64,000 nt of DNA. Source: Deinococcus aquatilis DSM 23025 (GTDB lineage: Bacteria > Deinococcota > Deinococci > Deinococcales > Deinococcaceae). The DNA is taken from the NCBI RefSeq assembly GCF_000378445.1, contig NZ_KB899718.1:4835-68834 (forward strand). Reading direction: 5' to 3'. The number at the start of each line of letters is the position of its first letter. The stretch's first letter is position 1. Position numbers and translations under genes: made by a program. The notes beneath the pieces are model-generated. The model was not told the origin of the DNA and did no database searches. It saw only the letters and a list, made by a program, of their open reading frames with translations. Shown one piece after another: positions 1 through 8,287 of the stretch.

Positions 1-1
1 C

Positions 2-58
2 ACCAACGCTACCAGCGTTGCTCAAGGCTTCAAGGTCAACTACACCTTCAAGTTCTAA
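2..58 (+). CDS. C-terminal end of an outer-membrane/S-layer-like protein (partial)
   Basis: Only the last 18 codons are inside the window, reading TNATSVAQGFKVNYTFKF and then a stop. The alternation of polar and aromatic residues and a final phenylalanine are typical of the last strand of an outer-membrane beta-barrel, and Deinococcus S-layer/SLH-type proteins end this way. The family assignment is inference from this short tail. A strong terminator follows 43 bases downstream. Confidence 0.5.
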   Translation, partial: TNATSVAQGFKVNYTFKF

Positions 59-100
59 ACCGCTCTTCCCTGAGCCATCCGGTTCAGGATCAGCAACAGC

Positions 101-127
101 AAAGGCCATCCTTCGGGGTGGCCTTTT
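101..127 (+). terminator. Rho-independent terminator
   Basis: The arms AAGGCCATCC and GGGTGGCCTT enclose a TTC loop and are followed by a T run. It ends the partial upstream gene and separates it from the ppaC promoter. Confidence 0.85.
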
Positions 128-185
128 TGCTTGCCTGTCTTGGCTGCTTGGTTGAGAGTGACACAGAACCGCTAAACTGCTGATT

Positions 186-1139
186 ATGCTTGCTGTGTTT
201 GGTCACCTGAATCCCGATACCGACGCCATCTCCGCCGCCTTGGTTTATGCCCGCCTTCTTACACGGCAGGGGACAGAGGCGCAGGCTTACCGCCTGGGCG
301 AATTGAACTTTGAGACGGCGTTTGTGCTGCGTGAGCTGGGAGTGGAGGCACCTCCGCTGCTGCCCCAGCTTGCGCCCGGCTCAAAGGTGGCCCTCGTGGA
401 TCACAACGAGAGCGCTCAGTCGGTTGCCAACCTGAGTGAACTGGACGTTACGCGGGTGGTGGATCATCACAAATTGGGAGACCTGACCACCTCGCAGCCC
501 GCTTACCTGCGTTTTGAGCCAGTGGGCTGCACCGGCACACTGCTTCTCAAGCTGCATCTGGAAGCCCATCTGTCTGTAGAGGTTATGGATGCCAAACTGA
601 TGCTGAGTGCGATTCTCAGCGACACGCTGCATTTTCGTAGCCCGACCACCACTCAGGCAGACCGGGAGGCAGTGGCCTTCCTCGCACCGATTGCGGGCGT
701 GACAGATGTCGAGGCCTACGCACTCGCCATGTTCGCCGCCAAAAGCGATCTGGGTGATACACCCGCTGAAACGCTGCTGAGGATGGACTACAAGGTCTTT
801 CCCTTTGGTGACCCGGCCCAGCCTCAAACGGTGGAGCGTTGGGGTCTGGGCGTGATTGAAACGACCAATCCTGCTTACGTGTTCGGGCGGCAGGCCGAAT
901 TATTGGCGGCCATGGATCAGGTTAAAGCTGCCGATGGGCTGAACGGCGTGCTGTTGAGCGTCGTGGATATTCTGAACGAGTCCAACCGCACGCTGGTTCT
1001 GAGTGCTACAGAAGAAAAAATTATGCAGGAGGCGTTCGGTGTGCCGACGGTGGGGCAGGTGGCCGATCTTGGCGCACGCATCAGCCGTAAAAAGCAGGTC
1101 GTGCCCACGCTTGAAGCCTACTTTGCAGCCAGAGCTTGA
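186..1139 (+). CDS. ppaC: Manganese-dependent inorganic pyrophosphatase (DHH family)
   Basis: A 317-residue family II pyrophosphatase that hydrolyses the pyrophosphate released by biosynthetic reactions, in the cytoplasm. The N-terminal GHLNPDTDAI motif supplies metal-binding His and Asp residues, and VVDHHKLGD near residue 94 is the DHH signature. Length fits the family, which has an N-terminal DHH and a C-terminal DHHA2 domain. The ATG lies 7 bases after TAAACT (173-178), so the mRNA is probably leaderless. The stop overlaps the TTG start of folC, indicating a two-gene operon. Family identity is secure; leaderless transcription is inference. Confidence 0.95.
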   Translation: MLAVFGHLNPDTDAISAALVYARLLTRQGTEAQAYRLGELNFETAFVLRELGVEAPPLLPQLAPGSKVALVDHNESAQSVANLSELDVTRVVDHHKLGDLTTSQPAYLRFEPVGCTGTLLLKLHLEAHLSVEVMDAKLMLSAILSDTLHFRSPTTTQADREAVAFLAPIAGVTDVEAYALAMFAAKSDLGDTPAETLLRMDYKVFPFGDPAQPQTVERWGLGVIETTNPAYVFGRQAELLAAMDQVKAADGLNGVLLSVVDILNESNRTLVLSATEEKIMQEAFGVPTVGQVADLGARISRKKQVVPTLEAYFAARA

Positions 1140-2431
1140 GCCTGCCTGATCTGCCCAACTCTGATCTGCCGGTTTCAGACCTGGACTGGCTGTTTGCCCG
1201 GCAGCGGTTTGGAGTGCATCCGGGTCTGGGAAGGGTGCGGGCGTTGCTGGCGCGGCTGAACAACCCACAGCAGGCTTACCGGGTGGTCTTGGTGGGGGGG
1301 ACGAACGGAAAAGGAAGCACCGCCGCGACCCTCGCGGCCATCCTGAATGTGGCGGGAGAACGCGTTGGCCTGTTTACCAGTCCGCATCTGACACAGTTTG
1401 CCGAGCGGTTCCGGGTGGTGGAGCAGGACTTGTCTGCCGAGACGGTGGCCGATGCTCTGGCACGGGTGCGGCCTCATGCCGAGGCAGTCGAGGCGTCGTT
1501 CTTCGAAATCGTGACGGCTTTGGGCTGTCTCTTATTTGCCGAATCCGGCGTGACTTTGGCCGTGATGGAAGTCGGCCTTGGCGGGGAGCTGGACGCCACC
1601 AACGCACTTGATCCCGTGCTGAGCGTCATCACCAATGTGGCGCTGGATCATACCGACATTCTGGGCGATACGCTGGAGGCCATTGCCTCTGAGAAAGCCG
1701 GAATTTTGCGTGCAGGGCGGCCTGCTGTGACCGATATCGCTCCTGCGCTGAGGCCCATTCTGGAGAGCAAAGGGGCGGATCTGTGGGCGCTGGGTGACAT
1801 ACAGGCCCAATCTTTGGGCTGGGAAGGCTGGGCTGTGGTCATGCCGTTGCCGGACAACCGGAGCCTCAGCTTCCGCACACCGCTGCTGGGGGCACATGGA
1901 ACCAGAAATGCAGCGCTGGCTGGCTTGGCCGCCTTCCGGTTGGGTGTGTCTGGGGAAGCTATCCAGCAAGGTGCATCGGCAGTCCGCTGGCCCGGACGGA
2001 TGGAGGTGTTGCCCAGTGGCAATGGTGGGCGCGTGCTGCTGGACGGTGCACACAATCCAGCGGGCGCACAGGCTCTGGCCGCCGCCCTGCGCGACCTGTT
2101 GCCGCAACTGGGCCTAGAAGGTGTGCCCTTCATCTTCGGTGCCGCCGCCGACAAGGATCTGGGTGCTGTGGCAGAGGCGCTGCGCCCGCTCGCGTCGCGG
2201 GTCATTCTGACGCGGGCGGTGCTGAGTCCCCGTGCGGCCAACCCCGCTCTTCTTGCGCCGCTGTTTGGGGACTTGCCCGTTCACCTGACCGACTCTCCTG
2301 CCGAGGCGTTGACCCTCCTGAACAGCTTTTCAGAGCCGTTGGCCGTCGTGTGCGGCAGCCTTTACCTGATTGGAGAAGTGCGCCCCCTGCTGCTGAACGA
2401 GGCGGGGGAGTTGCGGGAGCGGTGGCAATAG
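1136..2431 (+). CDS. folC: Bifunctional folylpolyglutamate/dihydrofolate synthase
   Basis: 431 residues of the Mur-ligase-like FolC family, which adds glutamate to folates (and to dihydropteroate in bifunctional members). The ATP-binding loop GGTNGKGSTAATLAAIL starts near residue 54. TSPHLTQFAERF and the EVGLGGELDATN block follow, with a central TNVALDHTDILG motif and the C-terminal domain motif LLDGAHNPAGAQAL. The start is a TTG whose last two bases share the ppaC stop (TTGA overlap), so it is probably translated by coupling. No other start lies closer to the conserved N terminus. Confidence 0.93.
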   Translation: MSLPDLPNSDLPVSDLDWLFARQRFGVHPGLGRVRALLARLNNPQQAYRVVLVGGTNGKGSTAATLAAILNVAGERVGLFTSPHLTQFAERFRVVEQDLSAETVADALARVRPHAEAVEASFFEIVTALGCLLFAESGVTLAVMEVGLGGELDATNALDPVLSVITNVALDHTDILGDTLEAIASEKAGILRAGRPAVTDIAPALRPILESKGADLWALGDIQAQSLGWEGWAVVMPLPDNRSLSFRTPLLGAHGTRNAALAGLAAFRLGVSGEAIQQGASAVRWPGRMEVLPSGNGGRVLLDGAHNPAGAQALAAALRDLLPQLGLEGVPFIFGAAADKDLGAVAEALRPLASRVILTRAVLSPRAANPALLAPLFGDLPVHLTDSPAEALTLLNSFSEPLAVVCGSLYLIGEVRPLLLNEAGELRERWQ

Positions 2432-2504
2432 CCCGCCTGACATCAGTGTCAAGCTCTGCGCTATTTGGCCTAATCCTTGCCCGGACACGCTACCCTGAGA
2501 GGCC

Positions 2505-4058
2505 ATGACCACCTCATCGAACACGTCAGCCCAGACGCCAGATGTGCCCGCTGTCCCTACCGATTCGCCCGATCTGGCCTTGCCCGAACTGAAGCGCCGT
2601 CTGGGACAGATCAGCGATCTCGGCGCGGCGGCAGGTTTGATGTCCTGGGATCAGGAAACGCAGATGCCCGCTGAAGCGGCGCGGGTACGTGGGCAGCAGA
2701 TGGCGACGCTGGAGGGCTTGGCGCACGAGATGTTTACTGCGGGCCGCACCGCCGAACTGTTGACCGAGGTAGGCGAACCCGCCGACCCCACCGATGCGGC
2801 CATCGTGCAGGTCACGCGCCGGGATCACGGCAAGGCCACCAAACTTCCCACCGAGTTTGTGGAGGAGCAGTCCCGCGCCCGCAACGAGGCCCACCATGCA
2901 TGGATCGAGGCCCGCAAGCACAGCGAGTTTGCCACCTTTGCGCCGCACCTGACCAAAATGATCGATCTGGCGCGGCGGCAGGCCGATCTGCTGGGCTATG
3001 AGGCACATCCCTACGACGCGCTGATGGACGGCTACGAGCCGGGAATGCGGGCCGCGCACGTGCGGACGGTCTTTGCCGATCTGCGTGACCGCACCCTGCC
3101 ACTCCTGCGCCGAATCGTGGCTGCCCCTGACGCTGCCGACTACAGCGTGCTGACGCGTCCTTTCGCGCCCGAAGCCCAGAAAGCTTTTGCATGGCGCATG
3201 GCGGGCGAGGCCTTCGGTCTGAAGTCCGATTTCGCGCGGCAGGATGAGAGTGCCCATCCCTTTCAGACCAATTTCAGCCGCAGTGACCTGCGTATCACGA
3301 CCCGCGTGGAACCTTACTGGCCCGCCTGCCTGTTCGGCACATTGCACGAAACCGGGCACGCCATGTATGAGCGCGGCGTGGGCGAGCGTTGGGAGCGTAC
3401 CCCGGTATCGAGCGGCACGAGTCTGGGCGTTCACGAGAGCCAGTCGCGCATGTTCGAGAATCTGCTGGCCCGCTCACGCCCGTTCTGGAACCGCCATTTT
3501 GCGGCGCTGGCCGAGGCTGCCCCCGAAGTCACGGCAGGTCTCGACCCCGAAACGCTCTACCGCGCCGTCAACCGCGTCAATCCCAGCATGATCCGTGTAG
3601 AAGCCGATGAGGTGACCTACAACTTTCATGTGATGCTGCGCTTTGAACTGGAACTGGCGCTGCTGGAAGGCAGTCTGAGCGTGGCCGACCTGCCGGAAGC
3701 GTGGAATGCCAAGATGGGCGAATATCTGGGTCTGACCCCTCCCAATGACGCCGAGGGCGTATTGCAGGACGTGCACTGGTCAGCCGGACTCATCGGCTAT
3801 TTCCCCACCTACACGCTGGGCAATCTGCTGAGCGTGCAACTTCTGGAAGCCGCCCGCCAGACGCCGGACATCGCTGCGGGGATCGATCAGGCCGAGTACG
3901 CGCCGCTGCTGGCATGGCTGACCGAGAATGTGCATCAACATGGCCGCAGCCTCACGCCCGAGCAGATCACGGTGGCTGCCACGGGCCGCCCGCTGACTGC
4001 CGACCCCTATGTGGCTTACCTGCACGAGAAGTACGAGGGAATTTACGGCCTGAGCTGA
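2505..4058 (+). CDS. M32 family metallocarboxypeptidase
   Basis: 517 residues, the usual length for thermostable carboxypeptidase 1 (Taq-type), which removes C-terminal residues from peptides using zinc or cobalt. The HExxH zinc site is in GTLHETGHAMYERG (about residues 280-293). The block GVHESQSRMFENLLARS supplies the third ligand glutamate, and the family motif NPSMIRVEADEVTYN is also present. The ATG is 8 bases after TACCCT (2491-2496), consistent with a near-leaderless transcript. It is separated from folC by 73 bases and is probably transcribed alone. Confidence 0.95.
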   Translation: MTTSSNTSAQTPDVPAVPTDSPDLALPELKRRLGQISDLGAAAGLMSWDQETQMPAEAARVRGQQMATLEGLAHEMFTAGRTAELLTEVGEPADPTDAAIVQVTRRDHGKATKLPTEFVEEQSRARNEAHHAWIEARKHSEFATFAPHLTKMIDLARRQADLLGYEAHPYDALMDGYEPGMRAAHVRTVFADLRDRTLPLLRRIVAAPDAADYSVLTRPFAPEAQKAFAWRMAGEAFGLKSDFARQDESAHPFQTNFSRSDLRITTRVEPYWPACLFGTLHETGHAMYERGVGERWERTPVSSGTSLGVHESQSRMFENLLARSRPFWNRHFAALAEAAPEVTAGLDPETLYRAVNRVNPSMIRVEADEVTYNFHVMLRFELELALLEGSLSVADLPEAWNAKMGEYLGLTPPNDAEGVLQDVHWSAGLIGYFPTYTLGNLLSVQLLEAARQTPDIAAGIDQAEYAPLLAWLTENVHQHGRSLTPEQITVAATGRPLTADPYVAYLHEKYEGIYGLS

Positions 4059-4084
4059 GAGTGATTGGTGGAAAGAATTGGAAA

Positions 4085-4128
4085 GAAGGCCAGAGTGGGG
4101 AATCCCCCAAACTCTGGCCTTCTCTTAT
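4085..4128. terminator. Bidirectional terminator
   Basis: Perfect 12-bp arms GAAGGCCAGAGT and ACTCTGGCCTTC enclose a 14-base loop, with T-rich sequence on the plus side. It lies between the convergent carboxypeptidase gene and the small minus-strand gene and can serve both. Confidence 0.8.
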
Positions 4129-4139
4129 CTCTTATTCAG

Positions 4140-4391
4140 TCAGACGGCGTGTTTGCGTTCCGCCTGCGTGATCAGGTAGGCCCGGCTGGCACTCAGCCAC
4201 GTCTGGGCCAGCGCGGTATGCGGATGCTGACGTTCGCGCAGAGCGTTGGTGCCCAGGCTCAGCTGGCGCTCGATCCGGCGCACGGCGCTCAGGCCGCCCT
4301 CGTTCTCGGCTTCGATCAGGGTATTTTTGACGGTCGTGGGATGCACAAAGCCGACACGAATGCTTTCGGCAATGATATCGAGGGCACGCAT
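4140..4391 (-). CDS. Small conserved protein divergent from ddrO
   Basis: 83 residues, MRALDIIAESI to TQAERKHAV, predicted mostly helical and cytoplasmic with no signal or membrane segment. I do not recognise a named family. The start is chosen because the ATG at 4391 sits just downstream of an AAGGAGT ribosome binding site. A longer open frame to 4535 would run through the promoter. A good promoter (TTGCCA, 17 bases, TATTAT) lies at 4500-4528 on this strand, giving a leader of about 100 bases. The gene is divergent from ddrO, with the RDRM-like site 17 bases upstream of this -35, so DdrO could influence both; that is inference. Confidence 0.75.
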   Translation of the reverse strand: MRALDIIAESIRVGFVHPTTVKNTLIEAENEGGLSAVRRIERQLSLGTNALRERQHPHTALAQTWLSASRAYLITQAERKHAV

Positions 4392-4499
4392 AGAGGTACT
4401 CCTTCCAGCGGGTAGGGCGCTGCGAGGCAACTGAAGAGTGTTGCTGAGTTGGTGCCGGTAAGGCCGGGGTCTGGACGGCGAATCCTGTTCTTGATTACG

Positions 4500-4528
4500 A
4501 TAATAGCAGAGCGGCTCCGAGCTGGCAA
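4500..4528 (-). promoter_or_regulatory. Promoter of the small gene divergent from ddrO
   Basis: Reading the minus strand, TTGCCA (4523-4528) and TATTAT (4500-4505) are separated by exactly 17 bases. It drives the gene starting at 4391. Confidence 0.6.
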
Positions 4529-4544
4529 GAAGCATGAGGCCACA

Positions 4545-4561
4545 TTCTGTATTGACCGTAG
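4545..4561. promoter_or_regulatory. RDRM-like operator (candidate DdrO binding site)
   Basis: The 17-base segment TTCTGTATTGACCGTAG resembles the imperfect palindrome known as the radiation/desiccation response motif: the left half TTCTGT and right half CCGTAG match TTAYGT/ACRTAA-type halves at 5 and 4 of 6 positions. It overlaps the -35 box of the ddrO promoter, the arrangement expected for autorepression. Identity as an RDRM is inference from similarity, position and the adjacent gene. Confidence 0.7.
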
Positions 4562-4580
4562 CGGGAAGCGGTGTTACACT
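4552..4580 (+). promoter_or_regulatory. ddrO promoter
   Basis: TTGACC (4552-4557) and TACACT (4575-4580) are separated by 17 bases, close to the sigma-70 consensus. It gives ddrO a 5' leader of about 130 bases. Nothing else is evident in the rest of the 4392-4717 gap except the divergent promoter. Confidence 0.75.
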
Positions 4581-4717
4581 CCGACCAAGGATGCCTGATT
4601 CTGCTCACAGGCAAACGCAATTGCCGCGCCCCTTCAAGCGACCGCATCCCCAGGCAAACCGTGTCGTGTGGTCCCAGAAGCCCACCGATACGCACGCCGC
4701 AGCCTAGGAGGTGACAT

Positions 4718-5107
4718 ATGAAACTGCACGAACGACTTCGCGAACTCCGCAGTGAACGCGGGCTGCGGCTCAAGGACATTGCCGAGACCGCCGGAATCAG
4801 CGTTCCGTACCTCAGCGATCTGGAGCGCGGGCGCACCAACCCCAGTTTGGAGACCCTGCAAACGTTGGCCGGGGCTTACGCCATCACGGTCCACGATCTG
4901 CTGGAAGGGGTTGAATTTTACGGCGCGTCCACAGAAGGAGCCCTGCCCAAAGGTCTATCGGATCTGGTGGCCGACCCCACGCTGGGGCCGCAAATCACGC
5001 CCGATTGGGTTCGCACCCTGTCCCGCATCGAACTGCGTGGCAAGCGCCCCCGCGACAAGCAGGACTGGTACGAAATCTACCTGCACCTGAAACGCATCCT
5101 GAACTGA
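4718..5107 (+). CDS. ddrO: DdrO, XRE-family repressor of the radiation/desiccation response
   Basis: 129 residues: an N-terminal XRE helix-turn-helix (about 5-62, ending [19 protein letters not shown]) and a C-terminal dimerisation domain. The sequence matches what I know of DdrO almost throughout. In Deinococcus, DdrO represses DNA-repair genes through RDRM sites until the metalloprotease IrrE (PprI) cuts it. The residues around the known cleavage position, RIEL-RGKR with Leu106-Arg107, are intact. A strong AGGAGGTGA ribosome binding site (4706-4714) fixes the start. The RDRM-like site over its own promoter predicts autoregulation. No irrE gene is in the window. Confidence 0.95.
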   Translation: MKLHERLRELRSERGLRLKDIAETAGISVPYLSDLERGRTNPSLETLQTLAGAYAITVHDLLEGVEFYGASTEGALPKGLSDLVADPTLGPQITPDWVRTLSRIELRGKRPRDKQDWYEIYLHLKRILN

Positions 5108-5149
5108 GCCAATTCGAGCACTTGAGATTGGTTTGGGATTCCAAATAAC

Positions 5150-5188
5150 GAAGAAGGGCCGGAAACGTCGAGTTTCTGGCCCTTCTTC
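5150..5188. terminator. Bidirectional terminator
   Basis: 17-bp arms, GAAGAAGGGCCGGAAAC and its near-perfect complement, enclose a 5-base loop. It lies between convergent ddrO and the 583-residue membrane protein gene and can end both transcripts. Confidence 0.85.
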
Positions 5189-5251
5189 ATGGACTTTTGA
5201 TTTTATAGGCCTGTGCTCACGCAAGGTGTCGGCTTCCCTTTGCCCTCTGTC

Positions 5252-7003
5252 TTAGGCCGCGTCCACCCACACCGTTTCTGGCTTGGAGGTGCCCTGCCCA
5301 CGCGTCAGCAACAGGGTTCCCGCACCCCACGTGCCGCCGATCAGGGCCAGTACGAAAGCCAATGTGGGGGCGCTGAGACAGGCAGCAAAGCTGCTCAGGC
5401 CTACGAGTGCCCCAACTGCGTCCGGCACGGGCAGGCGCACCCTGTAGGCCACCGCACGGCCCAGATCGTACACGCTGACGCTGAGGCCCGTGGCGATCAG
5501 GAGTGCAGCGAGGGCAGTGGCAATCAGGGCGGGGCCGAGCATTCCGGCCAGTGCGAGGCCGAAGGCGGGACCGACCAGAGCGGCCAACGCCAGTACCCCC
5601 AGTGCCAGGGTGCGAACTGGGGCATGACGTTGCCGCCGCGCCAGTGCCGGAGCCATTCCGCCCACGAACAGGAGCAGCAGCACGCCGCCTGTCAGGGTGA
5701 GGAAGACCTGCGGCCATGCAGCAGCGCCCAGCCAGCCCAGCACGGGGCGGAATGCGGCGGCAGTCGCCATGCCGATGCCCACCGGGGGAGGGGTTTGCAG
5801 GGCGTTCCTGTCGCCGGGGGCGCGGCCCAGCAGGGCATTCACGCGGCCCGCTACCTGTGCGCCGGGGTCGCGCCGCACATCACCCAGCAGCGTGACCACC
5901 TCGCCGCTGACCACCGCATTGGCCGTGAGGGTGATCTGACCGCCCACCGCAATCACGTTGCCCACCACCGGACCACTGACCGTGATGTTCTGGCCGAAGG
6001 TGACGCCGCTGCGCCCCGCCACGCTGTACACGGCGGGAACTGTCAGTACGGCTGAGAGCGCAAACGCCGCTGCCCCAAACCGCTGCACGGTGGGCCGGGG
6101 CCGCCAGGTGACCAGAGCGCTGGTTGCCAGCAGCAGCGCCAGCCCCACGCCTGCCAGCGGTGATACCTGCGCCAACAGGGTTTGCAGGACCAATGCCCCC
6201 GCCGCCAGGTTGGGCCAGGCCGAAGTGATCGCCAGCAGGATCAGGCCCACCAGCAGGGCCGAGACCAGCAGCAGCGGTGCAGGATTGCTGGCCTGCGGCT
6301 GAGTCAGGAAGGTGGACGCAGAAGGCACCGCCTGAACAGAGGCAGATGGAATGGGCGCAGAGGGAACGGGCGGCGCAGCAATCCGGGCCGTAATCCGCGC
6401 CGCCACCGAAGGAACAGCGGGCGGCGCAGTGCGGCTCAGAGTGGCCGAGGCTGCGATATCCGAAGCGATTTCGGTGGCGAGGCTGCGGGGTGAGACTGCG
6501 GTGTCCCGAACCAACCAGCGAGAAGCCCGGATGTCCTGTATCACATCGGCGGCGAGGCTGTGGGGCAGGGCGGGAGTGGCTTCCAGCGCCGCACTGACGC
6601 GCACGCCAGAAACGACTGCCGCTGCCACCGAGTGGGGGATGGGAGGGGGAATCAACTGGCCCGAGCAGGCAATATCGCTGGCAATCTGTGCGGCCAGCGA
6701 TGCAGGCAGGGCAGGGGGTTGTAGGTCAGCACCGTCAAAACGCAGGCTCCAACTGATGTCATGCGTCACGGCTGCGGCCACACTGCCCGGTGGTGCGGGA
6801 CGTTCCAGCGCAGACAGCACCGCCGTGATCTTCGTCAGGACCGCCCGCGTCTGCTGTACTTCCGGGTGGTCGTGCAGGGCTTCCAACTCGGCGCGTTCCT
6901 GCGGTGTCAGTTCATCTTCCGCCTCACGGTGCAGCAACTCCAGCCACGCCGGAGGGTTGCCCGCCGCGACCGAATGAAGTGAGTTGAGATGCTCCGCGCC
7001 CAT
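5252..7003 (-). CDS. Membrane protein with anti-sigma-like N terminus, six short repeats and a bactofilin-like segment
   Basis: 583 residues. An acidic N terminus (about 17-65, LLHREAEDELTPQERAELEALHDH) resembles zinc-less anti-sigma factors. Residues about 71-210 carry six copies of a 23-29 residue motif of the form P-x-S-(L/V)-A-x(3)-I-x(2)-D-I-x-A, starting near 71, 100, 123, 147, 172 and 198. A Pro/Ser linker leads to several membrane helices, split by a segment (about 340-400) rich in VSGPVVGNVIAVGG-type alternation like polymer-forming bactofilins. More membrane helices form the C terminus. An AAGGA site lies just before the ATG. No sigma-factor gene is adjacent; moaC is 84 bases upstream on the same strand. 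Function is unknown; envelope-associated regulation is only a guess. Confidence 0.8.
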   Translation of the reverse strand: MGAEHLNSLHSVAAGNPPAWLELLHREAEDELTPQERAELEALHDHPEVQQTRAVLTKITAVLSALERPAPPGSVAAAVTHDISWSLRFDGADLQPPALPASLAAQIASDIACSGQLIPPPIPHSVAAAVVSGVRVSAALEATPALPHSLAADVIQDIRASRWLVRDTAVSPRSLATEIASDIAASATLSRTAPPAVPSVAARITARIAAPPVPSAPIPSASVQAVPSASTFLTQPQASNPAPLLLVSALLVGLILLAITSAWPNLAAGALVLQTLLAQVSPLAGVGLALLLATSALVTWRPRPTVQRFGAAAFALSAVLTVPAVYSVAGRSGVTFGQNITVSGPVVGNVIAVGGQITLTANAVVSGEVVTLLGDVRRDPGAQVAGRVNALLGRAPGDRNALQTPPPVGIGMATAAAFRPVLGWLGAAAWPQVFLTLTGGVLLLLFVGGMAPALARRQRHAPVRTLALGVLALAALVGPAFGLALAGMLGPALIATALAALLIATGLSVSVYDLGRAVAYRVRLPVPDAVGALVGLSSFAACLSAPTLAFVLALIGGTWGAGTLLLTRGQGTSKPETVWVDAA

Positions 7004-7087
7004 ACGTTCCTTCTACGTTAAAACACTGCGCCGGGTTCCCGCCTGACCGGGAAGCGCCGAGCTGTCCCAGATCACCGGACGCCTTTC

Positions 7088-7579
7088 TCAGTCTGCTGGG
7101 GCAGCCACGTAATCCCCGCTCTTGCCGCCCGTCTTGGTCAGAAGGCGTATTCCGGTGATCTCTATGGCTTTGCTGGCCGCCTTGAGCATGTCGTACACGT
7201 TCAGGGCGGCCACGGTCACGGCAGTCAGGGCTTCCATCTCCACACCGGTAGGCGCGGTGGTTCTGACCGTTGCCACGACCCGCACGCCCGCTGCTTCCAG
7301 CGTCACCTGTACGTCGGCCCCCGTGACCGGAATGGGATGGCACAGCATGATCAGGTCGGCGGTGCGCTTGCTGCCCGCCAGTCCTGCCAACCGCGCCACC
7401 GTGAGGGGATCGCCTTTGGGATTGGTTCCCGCTTCCAGTGCGGCGCGGGCCTCGGGCGGTAGGCGTACCCAGCCCTCGGCGGTGGCGGTGCGGGTGGTGG
7501 CGGCCTTATCAGTCACGTCCACCATGCGGGGCAAGCCGTCCCTGAAGTGCGTCAGTTCGGGCGCTGAAGAGTCAGCCAT
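7088..7579 (-). CDS. moaC: Cyclic pyranopterin monophosphate synthase
   Basis: 163 residues. MoaC works with MoaA to turn GTP into cyclic pyranopterin monophosphate, the first step of molybdenum cofactor synthesis. Recognised by [16 protein letters not shown], the central [21 protein letters not shown] block and [21 protein letters not shown], with the terminal KTGGKSGDY. The ATG at 7579 shares its A with the TGA of the upstream YceD gene (TGATG), so coupling is likely; a TTG one codon earlier is a less likely start. No other moa gene lies in the window. Confidence 0.95.
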   Translation of the reverse strand: MADSSAPELTHFRDGLPRMVDVTDKAATTRTATAEGWVRLPPEARAALEAGTNPKGDPLTVARLAGLAGSKRTADLIMLCHPIPVTGADVQVTLEAAGVRVVATVRTTAPTGVEMEALTAVTVAALNVYDMLKAASKAIEITGIRLLTKTGGKSGDYVAAPAD

Positions 7580-8181
7580 CAATCGTCGGACAACTTCAGG
7601 TCGCGCAGGGCCGCGAACGGGTTCTGACTGGCGTGCGTCGTTCCTTCGGGAATGCCCAACTGGTCGTCGATTTCTTCGACTGGAACCTGGGCCATATGCT
7701 CGCAGGGGCCTTCGTTCAGGTCATGGCCGCACACCTGGCACAGGCCCTTGCACGCTTCGTCGTGGACCACACTCAGGGGCGCGGCCAGCAGGGTCGTTTC
7801 GGCAAGGTAGGCACTCAGGTTCAGGTCGGGGTCGCCGAATACCAGGATTTCCTCGCCCGTGTCGGCCTCCTCCAAAAAGGGTTCCTGCACGGCGGGGTCG
7901 TAGCGCATCAGCGTTCCGAGTTCGATCTCCAGCGGTACCGGCACTTCGCGCAGGCAGCGGGCACATTCCATGATCAGGGTCGGCTCGAAGGTGCCCTGAA
8001 GGTACATTTCGTCGCCCTCGAGGCTGTTGATCTCGATGTCGAAGGGGGCAGGCTCGGCAAACTGAAGGGTCTGCGTCAGGTCGCCCTGCAAGTAGGTCAG
8101 GTGGTCAAGTTCGCCTTCTGCGTGGGCGTCGCCCGCCGTACGCAGCAGTGAACCAAGGTGAATCCGGGGCGTATCGCTCAT
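7579..8181 (-). CDS. YceD/DUF177 family protein
   Basis: 200 residues. The family's cysteine signatures are present: [13 protein letters not shown] in the middle and [21 protein letters not shown] near the C terminus, likely a metal site. In many bacteria yceD precedes rpmF and is linked to 23S rRNA accumulation, but here it is coupled to moaC. The ATG at 8181 is 6 bases after TATCAT on the minus strand, suggesting a leaderless start. Family identity is firm; the molecular role is poorly defined even in studied members. Confidence 0.9.
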   Translation of the reverse strand: MSDTPRIHLGSLLRTAGDAHAEGELDHLTYLQGDLTQTLQFAEPAPFDIEINSLEGDEMYLQGTFEPTLIMECARCLREVPVPLEIELGTLMRYDPAVQEPFLEEADTGEEILVFGDPDLNLSAYLAETTLLAAPLSVVHDEACKGLCQVCGHDLNEGPCEHMAQVPVEEIDDQLGIPEGTTHASQNPFAALRDLKLSDD

Positions 8182-8287
8182 CTCCGTATGATAGGGCGCA
8201 GCGCCCCACTTTACCGGGCACTGGGCACGATGCAGCAGGCCAGAAGACTTAGGAGCGGGGGGAATCCGTTTCAGGTGTTGGGCAGGC

